Shown piece after piece: positions 56,279 through 64,000 of a DNA stretch of 64,000 bases (position 1 is the first letter of the stretch; every line of letters starts with the position of its first letter). Location: the NCBI RefSeq assembly GCF_014205795.1, contig NZ_JACHCN010000001.1, positions 1-64,000 on the forward strand. Reading direction: 5' to 3'. The notes under the pieces were generated by a model. It saw only the letters and a list, made by a program, of their open reading frames with translations. It did not search any database and was not told the origin of the DNA. This DNA is from Rhodanobacter sp. MP7CTX1. GTDB taxonomy: Bacteria > Pseudomonadota > Gammaproteobacteria > Xanthomonadales > Rhodanobacteraceae. Made by a program: the position numbers and the translations under genes.

Positions 56279-56584
56279 AGTATGCTCCTTGACAAGACTG
56301 CACGGACGCGAAGTTTCGTTAACGCTACGCGCAGTGCCTGGGGACGTCAACAACCGACGGGTTGAATAATCCGCAGCATGAGAAAGGGTAACCGCGTTCG
56401 CAATAATGCCTCGATCGCGCCTTTGCGCGCGGGGAGCCGGCTGTGTTTTTTTAGCGGTTCACATAACCCTTTATGTCATCCGGAGTTACCTTGATGGGAT
56501 CCGGATTCGACACTTTGGGTGCCGGCTTGAAGGTATCGTGTGGCGGCAGTGACGGCTTTCAAGCAACCTGGTGAGGATGCATTG

Positions 56585-58417
56585 ATGAATCGAAGAGACT
56601 TGCTCAAGGCCGCGATCGCGATCCCGTTTTTGCCAGGTATCTTTCAGGGTCGGTTCGCGACAGCGTGGGCCAGTACCGGAGCCGCCGGCGCGCTGCGCTC
56701 TCGCGTGCGACCGGGCGATCCAGGATGGCCTTCCATTGCTGCATGGGACGGATTGAAGCGGGACGTCGGCGGACGTCTGCTCAGGCTGGAGTCTCCGTTC
56801 GCGAACTGCGCAACGGGGCCTGCAGATGCGGCCTGCGGCGACGCGCTCAAGCATCTGAAGAATCCGTACTTCATCGGCGACCAGCCCGCGTTGACCCAGA
56901 CCAGTGGCTGGGTCGATGCCTGGACCTCGCATCCGAGCGCTTACGCGGTCGCTGCCAGCCATACGGCGGATGTCGTCGCCGCCGTCAATTTTGCGCGCGA
57001 GCACCACTTGCGCCTGGTCGTCAAAGGCGGTGGTCACAGCTATCAGGGTACGTCGGATGCCGCGGATTCATTGCTGGTATGGACGCGACATATGAACGAC
57101 GTCACTTTGCACGATGCGTTCGTGGGTCATGGTTGCGCAGGCAAGCAGGCGCCGCAGCCAGCGGTATCGGTCGGCGCGGGCGCGATGTGGATCGATGCCT
57201 ATGACGCGGTGACCACCCACGGTGGCCGCTACGTGCAAGGCGGTGGCTGCACCACGGTGGGTGTCGCCGGTCTCGTGCAGAGCGGCGGGTTTGGCAGCTT
57301 CTCGAAAAACTACGGCACGGCGGCGGCAGGATTGTTGGAGGCGGAGGTCGTCACGGCCGATGGCACGGTGCGTATCGCCAACGCCTGCACCAACCCGGAT
57401 CTGTTCTGGGGCATCAAGGGTGGCGGCGGTGGCAGTCTGGGCGTGATCACCCGGCTGACCTTGCGTACGCGCGAGCTGCCCGAGTTTTTCGGCGCGGTGG
57501 CGGCCGCGATCAAGGCGTCCTCGGACGAGGCTTATCGGGCCTTGATTGCGAAGGCGATCAGTTTCTATCAAAGCGATCTGTTCAATCCGCACTGGGGTGA
57601 GCAGATGGTTTTCAAGAGCGAGAACACGCTGAAGATCTCCATGGTGTTCCAGGGCCTGACCCAGCCACAGGTGGAGAAAATCTGGGCGCCATTTTTCGAC
57701 TGGGTGGGTGCAAACAAGGACTATGCCTTCGCCGAGCCGGTCCAGTTCATGGGCCTGCCGGCACAGCACATGTGGGACGCTGAATTTTTCCGGCAGCACG
57801 CACCGGGAATCCAGGTCGCAGATGACCGGCCCGATGCGCCACGGGATCATGTGCTGTGGAGGGGCGACCAGGGTCAGGTGGCGCAGTTTCTGCACGGTTA
57901 CAAATCGGCGTGGATTCCCGCGTCGCTGCTGCGCCAGGATCGACAGTCCGCGCTGGTCGATGCCGTGTTCGCAACCACGCGGCATTGGCAAATGGCCTTC
58001 CATTTCAACAAGGGGCTCGCCGGGGCTCCTGCCGATGAGATCGCCGCCGCGAAAGACACCGCGACGAATCCGGCCGTGCTGGATGCGTTTGCGTTGGCCA
58101 TCATCGCGGCCGAGGGTTCCCCTGCATTTCCCGGCATGCCGGGCGCCCAGCCGGATCTGGCTGCTGCGCGGGCAGACGCTGCGGGGGTTAGCCGGGCGAT
58201 GACAGAGTTGCTACGTGTTGCGCCCGGGGCTGGCTCGTATGTTTCGGAAAGTGACTTCTTCGAGCGTGCGTGGCAGACCGCGTTCTGGGGTACGAACTAC
58301 CCGAAGCTGGCTGCGGTGAAGCAGACTTACGATCCGCATGGCCTGTTCTTTGTGCACCATGGCGTGGGCAGTGAGGCGTGGAGTGCCGATGGGTTTACGC
58401 GGGTGCAGGGCGGTTAG
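56585..58417 (+). CDS. Tat-exported bicovalent FAD-linked oxidoreductase (BBE type)
   Basis: 610 residues from ATG 56585, with GTGAGGATG just before it; the frame is open to 56540. Twin-arginine signal NRRDLLKAA. FAD-binding PCMH domain with KGGGHSYQG (His151) and QGGGCTTVGVAG (Cys222), the two sites that tether FAD in bicovalent members. The C-terminal berberine-bridge region is TNYPKLAAVKQTYDPHGLF. It probably oxidises a sugar, alcohol or alkaloid-like substrate with O2 to give hydrogen peroxide in the periplasm. Confidence 0.88.
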   Translation: MNRRDLLKAAIAIPFLPGIFQGRFATAWASTGAAGALRSRVRPGDPGWPSIAAWDGLKRDVGGRLLRLESPFANCATGPADAACGDALKHLKNPYFIGDQPALTQTSGWVDAWTSHPSAYAVAASHTADVVAAVNFAREHHLRLVVKGGGHSYQGTSDAADSLLVWTRHMNDVTLHDAFVGHGCAGKQAPQPAVSVGAGAMWIDAYDAVTTHGGRYVQGGGCTTVGVAGLVQSGGFGSFSKNYGTAAAGLLEAEVVTADGTVRIANACTNPDLFWGIKGGGGGSLGVITRLTLRTRELPEFFGAVAAAIKASSDEAYRALIAKAISFYQSDLFNPHWGEQMVFKSENTLKISMVFQGLTQPQVEKIWAPFFDWVGANKDYAFAEPVQFMGLPAQHMWDAEFFRQHAPGIQVADDRPDAPRDHVLWRGDQGQVAQFLHGYKSAWIPASLLRQDRQSALVDAVFATTRHWQMAFHFNKGLAGAPADEIAAAKDTATNPAVLDAFALAIIAAEGSPAFPGMPGAQPDLAAARADAAGVSRAMTELLRVAPGAGSYVSESDFFERAWQTAFWGTNYPKLAAVKQTYDPHGLFFVHHGVGSEAWSADGFTRVQGG

Positions 58418-58438
58418 CAAAGAGTCTCGTTGCTGCTG

Positions 58439-58466
58439 GGCTCGCCGGATAGTTCGCCGGCGAGCC
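58439..58466. terminator. Bidirectional stem-loop in a convergent gap
   Basis: GGCTCGCCGG (58439-58448) pairs exactly with CCGGCGAGCC (58457-58466), 8-base loop. It is 21 bases after the oxidoreductase stop and 20 bases before the M13 peptidase stop. No T-run, so termination is probable but not certain. Confidence 0.45.
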
Positions 58467-58486
58467 GCAGACTCATCTCAGCGGCT

Positions 58487-60562
58487 TTACCAGATCTGCA
58501 CACGGTCGGCCGGTGCGACATACAACTTGTCGCCAGGTTTGACACCATAGGCGTCGTACCACGCGTCGATGTTGTGCACCACGCCGTTGACGCGGAACGC
58601 GCGCGGCGAATGCGGGTCGCTGGTGACCTGGCGCCGGATCGCGTCGTCGGTCAGCTTGCCGCGCCATGCCTGTGCCCAGCCCAGGAATACACGCTGGTCG
58701 CCCGTCATGCCGTCGAGCACGGGCGCAGGCTTGCCGTGCAGGGAAGCGTGATAAGCGTCCAGCGCCAAGGTGAGGCCACCGAGATCGGCGATGTTCTCGC
58801 CCATGGTCAGGTCACCGTTGATGTGCACGCCGGGCAACGGCTCGAACGCGGAATACTGCGCGCCGAGTTTTTTCGCACGCGCCTCGAACGCGGTCGCGTC
58901 GGCCGCTGTCCACCAGTCGCGCAATACGCCATCGGCGTCGATCTTGCGGCCTTCGTCGTCAAAGCCATGGGTGAGCTCGTGGCCGATCACGGCACCAATC
59001 GCACCGTAGTTGATCGCCGGGTCGGCATTCGGATCGAAGATCGGTGGCTGCAGGATGCCGGCCGGGAACACGATGTCGCGCAGGCTGCCGTTGTAGGCAT
59101 CGTTGGTCTGCGGCGTCATCGACCAGTCACTGCGATCGACCGGACCGTTCAGCCGATCCACATAGAACATCCAGTCCGCGTCGGCGGCACGCGTCACGTT
59201 GCCGGTCAGGTCATCGCTGCGAACGATGAGGTGCGAGTAGTCGCGTGGATGGTCCGGGTAGCCGACCTTGATCGTATAGGTTTCCAGTTTGCGCAGCGCT
59301 TCCTGCCTGGTTTGCGGGCTCATCCAGTCCAGATTCTGGATGCGCGCGTGGTAGGCAGCCTTGAGGTTCGTGACCAGCTGTTCGATCTTCGCCTTGGAGG
59401 ACGCCGGGAAATACTGGTCGGTGAATAGCTGACCTACGGCCCAGCTCAGGTTGCCGAAGCAGTCCAGCCGCTCGCCGGCGCTGCAGTCGCCGCCCGACAC
59501 GGCATGCACGCCGCGCTTCCAGCGCACGGCTTGCGCCTGCTGGCCTGACAGGGTCTTGTCGTGCATATCGAAATACGCGTTCTGGAACGGCTGGGACAGG
59601 TAGAACGCGGCGTTGTCGGCAATGCGCGCCGCCTGCCATGCCTGGATCGTTGCCACGGGTGTATTCGCATACAGTGCGGCAAGTTTCGGGAACGCGGTTT
59701 TCTCGCCAACCACAATGCGATCCAGATCGCTCAGGTGCTGCGCCTTGAGAAACGCAGGCCACGCGAAACCGGGCGCGAATTGCTGCAGTTCGGCAATGCT
59801 CATCGGGTTGTAGGTTGCCACCGGATCGCGCTGTTCGACCTTGCTCCAGCTCGCCTGAGCGATCGCCGTCTCGAATGCCACCACATCGGTCGCGGCCGTC
59901 TCGGGATGAGTCCAGCCGGCCAGCGTCAACAGCGTGCTGACATAGGCCTGGTACGCCGCCTTCTGCTTCGCGAATTCGGGCTTGAGGTAGTAATCGCGAT
60001 CGGGCAGGCCGAGGCCGGCCTGACCCACATAGACGGCATAGCGTTTCGGATCCTTCAGATCGACATCGATGCCGACATTGAACAGCGAGCCCTCAAAGTC
60101 GACATTGGTGCGGCCCATCAGCGCCGCCAGCGCATCGCGGGTAGTCGCCTGACGCTCGGCATCGAGCTGAGGCGCGATCGGTTTCGCGCCCAGCGCCTCG
60201 ACGTGAGCGTCGTCCATGAACGAGTGATAGAACGCCCCCACCTTGTCCTGCAGTGTGGCGGGCTGAGCGGTTGCATGCGTCGCCGCCGACTCCATGATCG
60301 AATGCAGGCGTTGCTCGGTAAGGTCAGTGATCAGCAGGCGCAGGCTGACGCCGGGCTTGTCGGACGGGATCGGCGTGCGATCCAGCCAGGTGCCATTGGC
60401 ATAGCGGAAGAAATTGTTGCCAGGCTTGGAGGTCATGTCGGCACCAGCGGCGTCGTAACCCCAGCTGCCGTATTTCGGTGGGGTGCCTGTCGCGTCGCCG
60501 GCATGAGCCGCGCCTGCGATCCACGCACTCAGGCAAACCACCGCAAGAATCCTGCTGTTCAT
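58487..60562 (-). CDS. M13-family metallopeptidase (PepO/neprilysin-like)
   Basis: 691 residues from ATG 60562 (GGGGGC upstream). Signal peptide to about AAHAGD. M13 features: zinc site HELTH (528-532) in VIGHELTHGFDDEGRK, third ligand Glu589 in ENIADLGGL, conserved NGxLRD..., and the family end VAPADRVQIW. It should be a periplasmic or secreted oligoendopeptidase. The frame's extension to 60682 is unsupported. Confidence 0.95.
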   Translation of the reverse strand: MNSRILAVVCLSAWIAGAAHAGDATGTPPKYGSWGYDAAGADMTSKPGNNFFRYANGTWLDRTPIPSDKPGVSLRLLITDLTEQRLHSIMESAATHATAQPATLQDKVGAFYHSFMDDAHVEALGAKPIAPQLDAERQATTRDALAALMGRTNVDFEGSLFNVGIDVDLKDPKRYAVYVGQAGLGLPDRDYYLKPEFAKQKAAYQAYVSTLLTLAGWTHPETAATDVVAFETAIAQASWSKVEQRDPVATYNPMSIAELQQFAPGFAWPAFLKAQHLSDLDRIVVGEKTAFPKLAALYANTPVATIQAWQAARIADNAAFYLSQPFQNAYFDMHDKTLSGQQAQAVRWKRGVHAVSGGDCSAGERLDCFGNLSWAVGQLFTDQYFPASSKAKIEQLVTNLKAAYHARIQNLDWMSPQTRQEALRKLETYTIKVGYPDHPRDYSHLIVRSDDLTGNVTRAADADWMFYVDRLNGPVDRSDWSMTPQTNDAYNGSLRDIVFPAGILQPPIFDPNADPAINYGAIGAVIGHELTHGFDDEGRKIDADGVLRDWWTAADATAFEARAKKLGAQYSAFEPLPGVHINGDLTMGENIADLGGLTLALDAYHASLHGKPAPVLDGMTGDQRVFLGWAQAWRGKLTDDAIRRQVTSDPHSPRAFRVNGVVHNIDAWYDAYGVKPGDKLYVAPADRVQIW

Positions 60563-60745
60563 GACGCCCCCGACCAGACATTGATGTTCGCGCATGTTCG
60601 CATGTTTGAGCGCGGTCGCCAGGGCCGGGTCGGCGCAGGTTTGGGCTTCGGTATGCAGGGGCGGCGCAGTGCGGGAACGCATCGGTGTCTTGCACTGAGC
60701 ACGGTTATTCTGTGACGCTGTTCACACTATTCGAGGATGCGACCC

Positions 60746-61447
60746 ATGAATGTCTTGCTGTTCGGTGCTACCGGCATGGTCGGTCAGGGCGCATTGCGCG
60801 AATGCCTGCTCGCCGACGATGTGGCACGGGTGCAGACGATCGGTCGCACCGCGACCGGACAGCAACATCCCAGGCTGCGCGAACTGGTACACGGGGACTT
60901 GTTCGACTACAGCGCCATTGAGGCTGATCTGACGAACTTCGATGCGTGCTTTTTCTGCATCGGCGTGACTTCATCCGGCATGAGTGAGGGCGAGTACACC
61001 CGGCTTACCCATGACCTCACGCTGACAGCCGCGCAAACGCTGGCACGGCTCAATCCGCAGATGACTTTCGTGTACGTTTCCGGTGCGGGCGCGGACAGCA
61101 GCGAGACCAGCAAGACGATGTGGGCACGAGTGCGCGGGCGCACCGAGAATGCTTTGAAGGGCTTGGCATTCAAGGCGGTATACGTGTTCCGACCCGGCAT
61201 CATCCAGCCGCTGCACGGCATCCGCTCCAAGACGGGTTCCTATCGCTGGTTCTACACGCTGGCATGGCCGCTGCTGCCGCTGTTGCGCTGCTTGCTGCCG
61301 AATACGGTGTTGAGTACGCAGATCGTCGGCCGGGCGATGCTCGCTGTCGCCCGACGCGGCGCGCTGGGAGTCGATCGAATCCGCGCCGTGCTTGAAGCGG
61401 CGCAGATCAGTGCGATTGGCCGCGACGCAGAAGTCCAGGCCAAATGA
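60746..61447 (+). CDS. NAD(P)-binding epimerase-like SDR
   Basis: 233 residues from ATG 60746, three codons after an ATG at 60737; GAGGATG upstream. Rossmann motif LLFGATGMVGQGAL at the N-terminus, YVSGAGADSS and a C-terminal region without a full YxxxK. Resembles HTATIP2-like or NAD(P)H-binding atypical SDR family. Function unknown. Divergent from the M13 gene. Confidence 0.82.
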   Translation: MNVLLFGATGMVGQGALRECLLADDVARVQTIGRTATGQQHPRLRELVHGDLFDYSAIEADLTNFDACFFCIGVTSSGMSEGEYTRLTHDLTLTAAQTLARLNPQMTFVYVSGAGADSSETSKTMWARVRGRTENALKGLAFKAVYVFRPGIIQPLHGIRSKTGSYRWFYTLAWPLLPLLRCLLPNTVLSTQIVGRAMLAVARRGALGVDRIRAVLEAAQISAIGRDAEVQAK

Positions 61448-61519
61448 GCGGCATTAGCTTGAGCAGGATGCACAGCTGACTTGGCCATCTCCGTGCATCG
61501 CGCTCCTGACGCAGCAGGC

Positions 61520-62275
61520 CTATTGCCCGCCGTTATTGGCAGACGGATTAGGCTTGGGCTTTGGCTTAGCTGGTTGTTGTCCGTTGGTCGGCGGCGCCGG
61601 ACGGTTGCTCCCAGGCTTGTTGGTCGGACCTTTGACAGGCTGGGTAGACGGTGGTTTTGCCGGGCCACTACCCGGCGGGGTCGGCCGTGGTGGCGGTCGC
61701 TGACCGGGTTGCGGACGGTTGCCCGGTGGCTGCGGCTGCGGCTTGGGCTGCGGTTTTGGCCGACCACTGGTCGGCGGCTTTGGCCGCGGGGGAGGATTGA
61801 CGGGTGGACGCGGCCTGACCGGAGGCGGACGATGTCCCGATGGGGGGCGGATCGGCCGCGGTGGCGGCCGGTGTGGGATCGGGCGGCTGTACCAGCTGTC
61901 GCGTTGGCGGTAGAACGGCCGGTTGCGGTAGTAGTTGTTCCAGTAGGTGGCAATCACGAAGGTGACAATAGGGATGCCGATCTGGGCTCCGTAGGTGGGC
62001 AACGCCACGGGCTGATTCTGATACTGGTACTGAATGTAGTAGCCGTCCACCCAGCCGCGACCGCCAGGGACGATCACGTCGCACCATTCCCAACCAGCCG
62101 TACAACCCTGAACAGAAACCGCCGAACCAGCCGGGATCGTGCGGATGAGCGGGTATTGCGCATCGGGACCGGCGCGCAGGTTCACGTTTCCAGTGACGTA
62201 CCCATCCGCCGCATGCGCGACCACGGGAGCAGCCAGCAGCAGTGATATTGCGGCAGACCAGACAAGGCGTTTCAT
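61520..62275 (-). CDS. SH3-domain protein with proline-rich tail
   Basis: 251 residues from ATG 62275 with GGAG upstream. Signal peptide to about VVAHAA. SH3b domain residues about 25-80 (YVTGNVNLRAGPDAQYPLI and IPAGSAVSVQGC, ending GWVDGYYI). A short hydrophobic/aromatic linker (PIVTFVIATYWNNYYRNRPFYRQRD) precedes about 120 residues almost wholly of Pro, Gly, Arg, Lys and Gln, probably disordered and likely to bind nucleic acid, murein or surfaces. Function unknown. Confidence 0.8.
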   Translation of the reverse strand: MKRLVWSAAISLLLAAPVVAHAADGYVTGNVNLRAGPDAQYPLIRTIPAGSAVSVQGCTAGWEWCDVIVPGGRGWVDGYYIQYQYQNQPVALPTYGAQIGIPIVTFVIATYWNNYYRNRPFYRQRDSWYSRPIPHRPPPRPIRPPSGHRPPPVRPRPPVNPPPRPKPPTSGRPKPQPKPQPQPPGNRPQPGQRPPPRPTPPGSGPAKPPSTQPVKGPTNKPGSNRPAPPTNGQQPAKPKPKPNPSANNGGQ

Positions 62276-62548
62276 CGATTCGATCTCCGGCACGTTGGCG
62301 GGAAATGGCCGTCCATACGAAGCGATTCAATGCAGACAGCAGCCTGGAGGCTGATCCAGTTTCCCTATCCACGCAAGTGAAGCGACCGCAGCGCGGTAGG
62401 CCATGCCAGCACCTGGAAGCGTTAAGTCCGTTCACTTGTGCGATACGCGACAGCAGTACGCTCAATTTCGCATGGCCGGTTTCAGCCACCCATCACCCGC
62501 GACAGCTCGGGAGGCGGCGACATCGACTATGTAAACAGGGGGAACACC

Positions 62549-62689
62549 ATGGGACTGGTCCCAGAGCACGAATTCAAAGGTTTCCGGTATCGCATTTTGA
62601 TGCCCGATTACGACCGGCAGCAGGAACTTTGTGTCGGCCAACTGAAGCAGTACCCATTGAAGCCACAACCCCTTAGGAGAATTACATGA
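62549..62689 (+). CDS. 46-residue small ORF coupled to the heme-oxygenase-like gene
   Basis: ATG 62549, preceded by GGGGGAAC. It encodes MGLVPEHEFKGFRYRILMP and then DYDRQQELCVGQLKQYPLKP with QPLRRIT. TGA at 62687-62689 overlaps the ATG of the next gene (ATGA). I do not recognise the sequence. It has one Cys and four Tyr. It could be a peptide substrate or partner of the adjacent enzyme, or a leader. It could equally be chance; no homologues can be checked here. The 273 bases upstream (62276-62548) hold no other gene. Confidence 0.5.
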   Translation: MGLVPEHEFKGFRYRILMPDYDRQQELCVGQLKQYPLKPQPLRRIT

Positions 62690-63462
62690 ATACTCGTTTT
62701 GAGCGTACCGGTCCCTTGGCCGAACTGACCAGCTACCCGCAGTGGGCCCAGGACATGATCGCGGACTGCGCAAGCACCAAGCAGCGCGTTCTGGATCACG
62801 ACATCTGGTCCATGATGACCGAGCTGCAGCTCGACCAGGAGTCCGTCCGCAACTTCATGATGGGCCTGTGGCCCTTCATCGAACGGTTCCCCAGCTTCAT
62901 GGCGCTGAACCTGCTCAAGACCCGTTATGGCCGAAGTCCCGGCGATGATATGGCTCGCCGTTGGCTCGTGCGCAACATCCGGGTCGAGCAGAACCATGCC
63001 GAATACTGGCTCAACTGGGCCGAGGGGGCAGGGGTTCCGCGCGCGGAACTGCTGCACGGCGTGGCGCCCCATGGCACCGACGGCCTGGTCAAGTGGTGTG
63101 AAGACATCAGTGCCCGCGGTACCCTGGCGGCAGGCATCGTGGCGACCAACTACGCCATCGAGGGAGTCACTGGCGAGTGGTCGCAGATGATTTACGAGAG
63201 TACAAAGTACCGGGAGAGCTTCGATCCGGCGATCCGGGCATCCAGTCTGCGCTGGTTGCACCTGCACGCTGCCTACGATGATGTCCATCCGTGGGAGGCA
63301 TTGGATATAGTGTGTACGCTGATGGGTGAGACACCGTCGGTCGACGACGTGGCACATCTAGGCGAATGCATCAAGCGAAGCTACATGAGCATGATCCTGC
63401 TGGGTGACCGCTGCATACGGACGTGTCGGAATCTTTGGGTGGCCAATGAAGCCGCGGCTTGA
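62686..63462 (+). CDS. Heme-oxygenase-like (TenA/PqqC-like) diiron protein
   Basis: 258 residues from ATG 62686, itself preceded by AGGAG (62675-62679). All-helical, with the heme-oxygenase-like diiron oxidase (HDO) ligand pattern: EQNHAEYW (Glu101, His104), NYAIEGVTGEW (Glu159) and DDVHPWEAL (Asp198/199, His201), plus an N-terminal Glu at about 46. Relatives include PqqC, CADD and diiron oxygenases acting on peptides or fatty acids; some are labelled TenA-family regulators. Its own substrate is unknown. Coupled to the upstream 46-residue ORF. Confidence 0.75.
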   Translation: MNTRFERTGPLAELTSYPQWAQDMIADCASTKQRVLDHDIWSMMTELQLDQESVRNFMMGLWPFIERFPSFMALNLLKTRYGRSPGDDMARRWLVRNIRVEQNHAEYWLNWAEGAGVPRAELLHGVAPHGTDGLVKWCEDISARGTLAAGIVATNYAIEGVTGEWSQMIYESTKYRESFDPAIRASSLRWLHLHAAYDDVHPWEALDIVCTLMGETPSVDDVAHLGECIKRSYMSMILLGDRCIRTCRNLWVANEAAA

Positions 63463-63525
63463 CGGCAGCTAGCAACAAACTGAAACAGCGGGAGACCGCT
63501 GCGTGATCAACCAGATAGGCATGCG

Positions 63526-64000
63526 ATGCGTTTCGTGGGTAACAATCAGCAACGACCTCTGTCACGACGCTTGATGCCGCTGGCTTATGCGTTGGCGGTT
63601 GCCATCGCATTGATTATGGCCCTGACATGGGGCGTGCTTCAGGTTCAGCTCACTCTCGCTGGCTTCCTCAACAGCGAGAGTGTCTGGTCCAAGGCCCAGA
63701 AGCAGGCTGTGATCGATCTCGACAACTATGCACTTAATGGCGAGGCCGAGGACCTCGCCGATTTCCGGCGCAACTATGGCTTGCTCGAATCCGACCGCAG
63801 CGGTCGTGATGCGATCGCATCGGGTCATTTCAGCCAGCAGGAGATCACAAAGGTATTCACCAGGGGCAACATCATGCCGGCCGCGCAACCCGGCATGACG
63901 TTCATGTTGCAGTATTTTTCCGATGCCCCGCACATGAAGGAAGCACTTGAGGCGTGGCGATCCACTGATGCGTCGCTGATCGAACTTGGTCAGATCGCGG
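63526..64000 (+). CDS. Membrane sensor protein, cut by window end
   Basis: Starts at ATG 63526 (MRFVGNNQQR), 63 bases after the heme-oxygenase-like gene, and remains open to the last base. A TM segment lies at residues about 18-38 (LAYALAVAIALIMALTWGVL); a helical periplasmic region follows (GFLNSESVWSKAQKQAV, then ADFRRNYGLLESDRSG). This is the pattern of a sensor kinase, GGDEF/EAL protein or chemoreceptor. The output domain is outside the window. Confidence 0.6.
   Translation, partial: MRFVGNNQQRPLSRRLMPLAYALAVAIALIMALTWGVLQVQLTLAGFLNSESVWSKAQKQAVIDLDNYALNGEAEDLADFRRNYGLLESDRSGRDAIASGHFSQQEITKVFTRGNIMPAAQPGMTFMLQYFSDAPHMKEALEAWRSTDASLIELGQIA

Overview
The window is GC-rich bacterial chromosome with dense genes, short gaps and many GTG starts. 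The gene set (HutF-type histidine catabolism, an MddA-type methanethiol methyltransferase, several secreted Tat or Sec hydrolases, a penicillin-acylase-family AHL acylase, YXWGXW and DUF4410 lipoproteins) and the abundant palindromic repeats suggest a gammaproteobacterium of the Xanthomonadales/Lysobacterales, most likely Rhodanobacteraceae (Dyella, Luteibacter, Rhodanobacter type). That placement is inference. No rRNA, tRNA, CRISPR array, prophage or complete insertion sequence was seen.

Layout. 0-3.4 kb: palindromic repeats, a GNAT-nitrilase fusion and hutF. 3.5-6.6 kb: a YXWGXW lipoprotein, a Spy/CpxP-like protein and a divergent Cpx-like two-component system with a perfect CpxR-type box between them. 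6.7-15.4 kb: a mixed block with a DMT exporter, an AraC regulator, a DUF4410 lipoprotein, a MipA/OmpV protein, a lone toxin-binding-domain fragment, a hydrolase, a TIGR00027 methyltransferase, a Dyp peroxidase and a DUF3800 protein. 15.7-20.5 kb: a tetR-SDR-SDR-MDR operon divergent from a Tat-exported M19 dipeptidase, with a tetO-like palindrome in the shared gap. 20.6-25.8 kb: an MFS transporter and VOC pair, a phosphodiesterase, and a tetR/Lnt-like operon that appears leaderless and self-repressed. 26-28 kb: an alkylation-repair operon (Ada-AlkA fusion plus Ogt). 28-33 kb: a TPR protein, a PD40 propeller and hutU. 33-34 kb: a TumE-TumA toxin-antitoxin pair with a palindromic operator and a truncated antitoxin remnant. 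34-41 kb: three related secreted amidohydrolases plus a 694-residue secreted protein of unknown function.

41-50 kb: a GNAT protein, a membrane protein, a formamidase-family protein with a 15-bp tandem repeat in its signal peptide, an osmC-araC pair divergent from a methyltransferase-mddA-GST run, and an ECF42-type sigma factor with its DGPF partner. 50-62 kb: mostly exported proteins (AHL acylase-like Ntn hydrolase, DUF4097 protein, propeller-like protein, bicovalent FAD oxidoreductase, M13 peptidase, SH3/proline-rich protein). 62.5-64 kb: a 46-codon small ORF overlapping by ATGA a heme-oxygenase-like diiron protein, followed by the start of a membrane sensor that runs off the window.

The best leads for something undescribed are the small-ORF/heme-oxygenase-like pair at the right end, the leaderless TetR/Lnt-like operon, the tetO-like regulon around the unusual M19 dipeptidase, and the MddA cluster with its tiny coupled ORF. 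The regulatory palindromes were read directly from the sequence. Their function is inferred.
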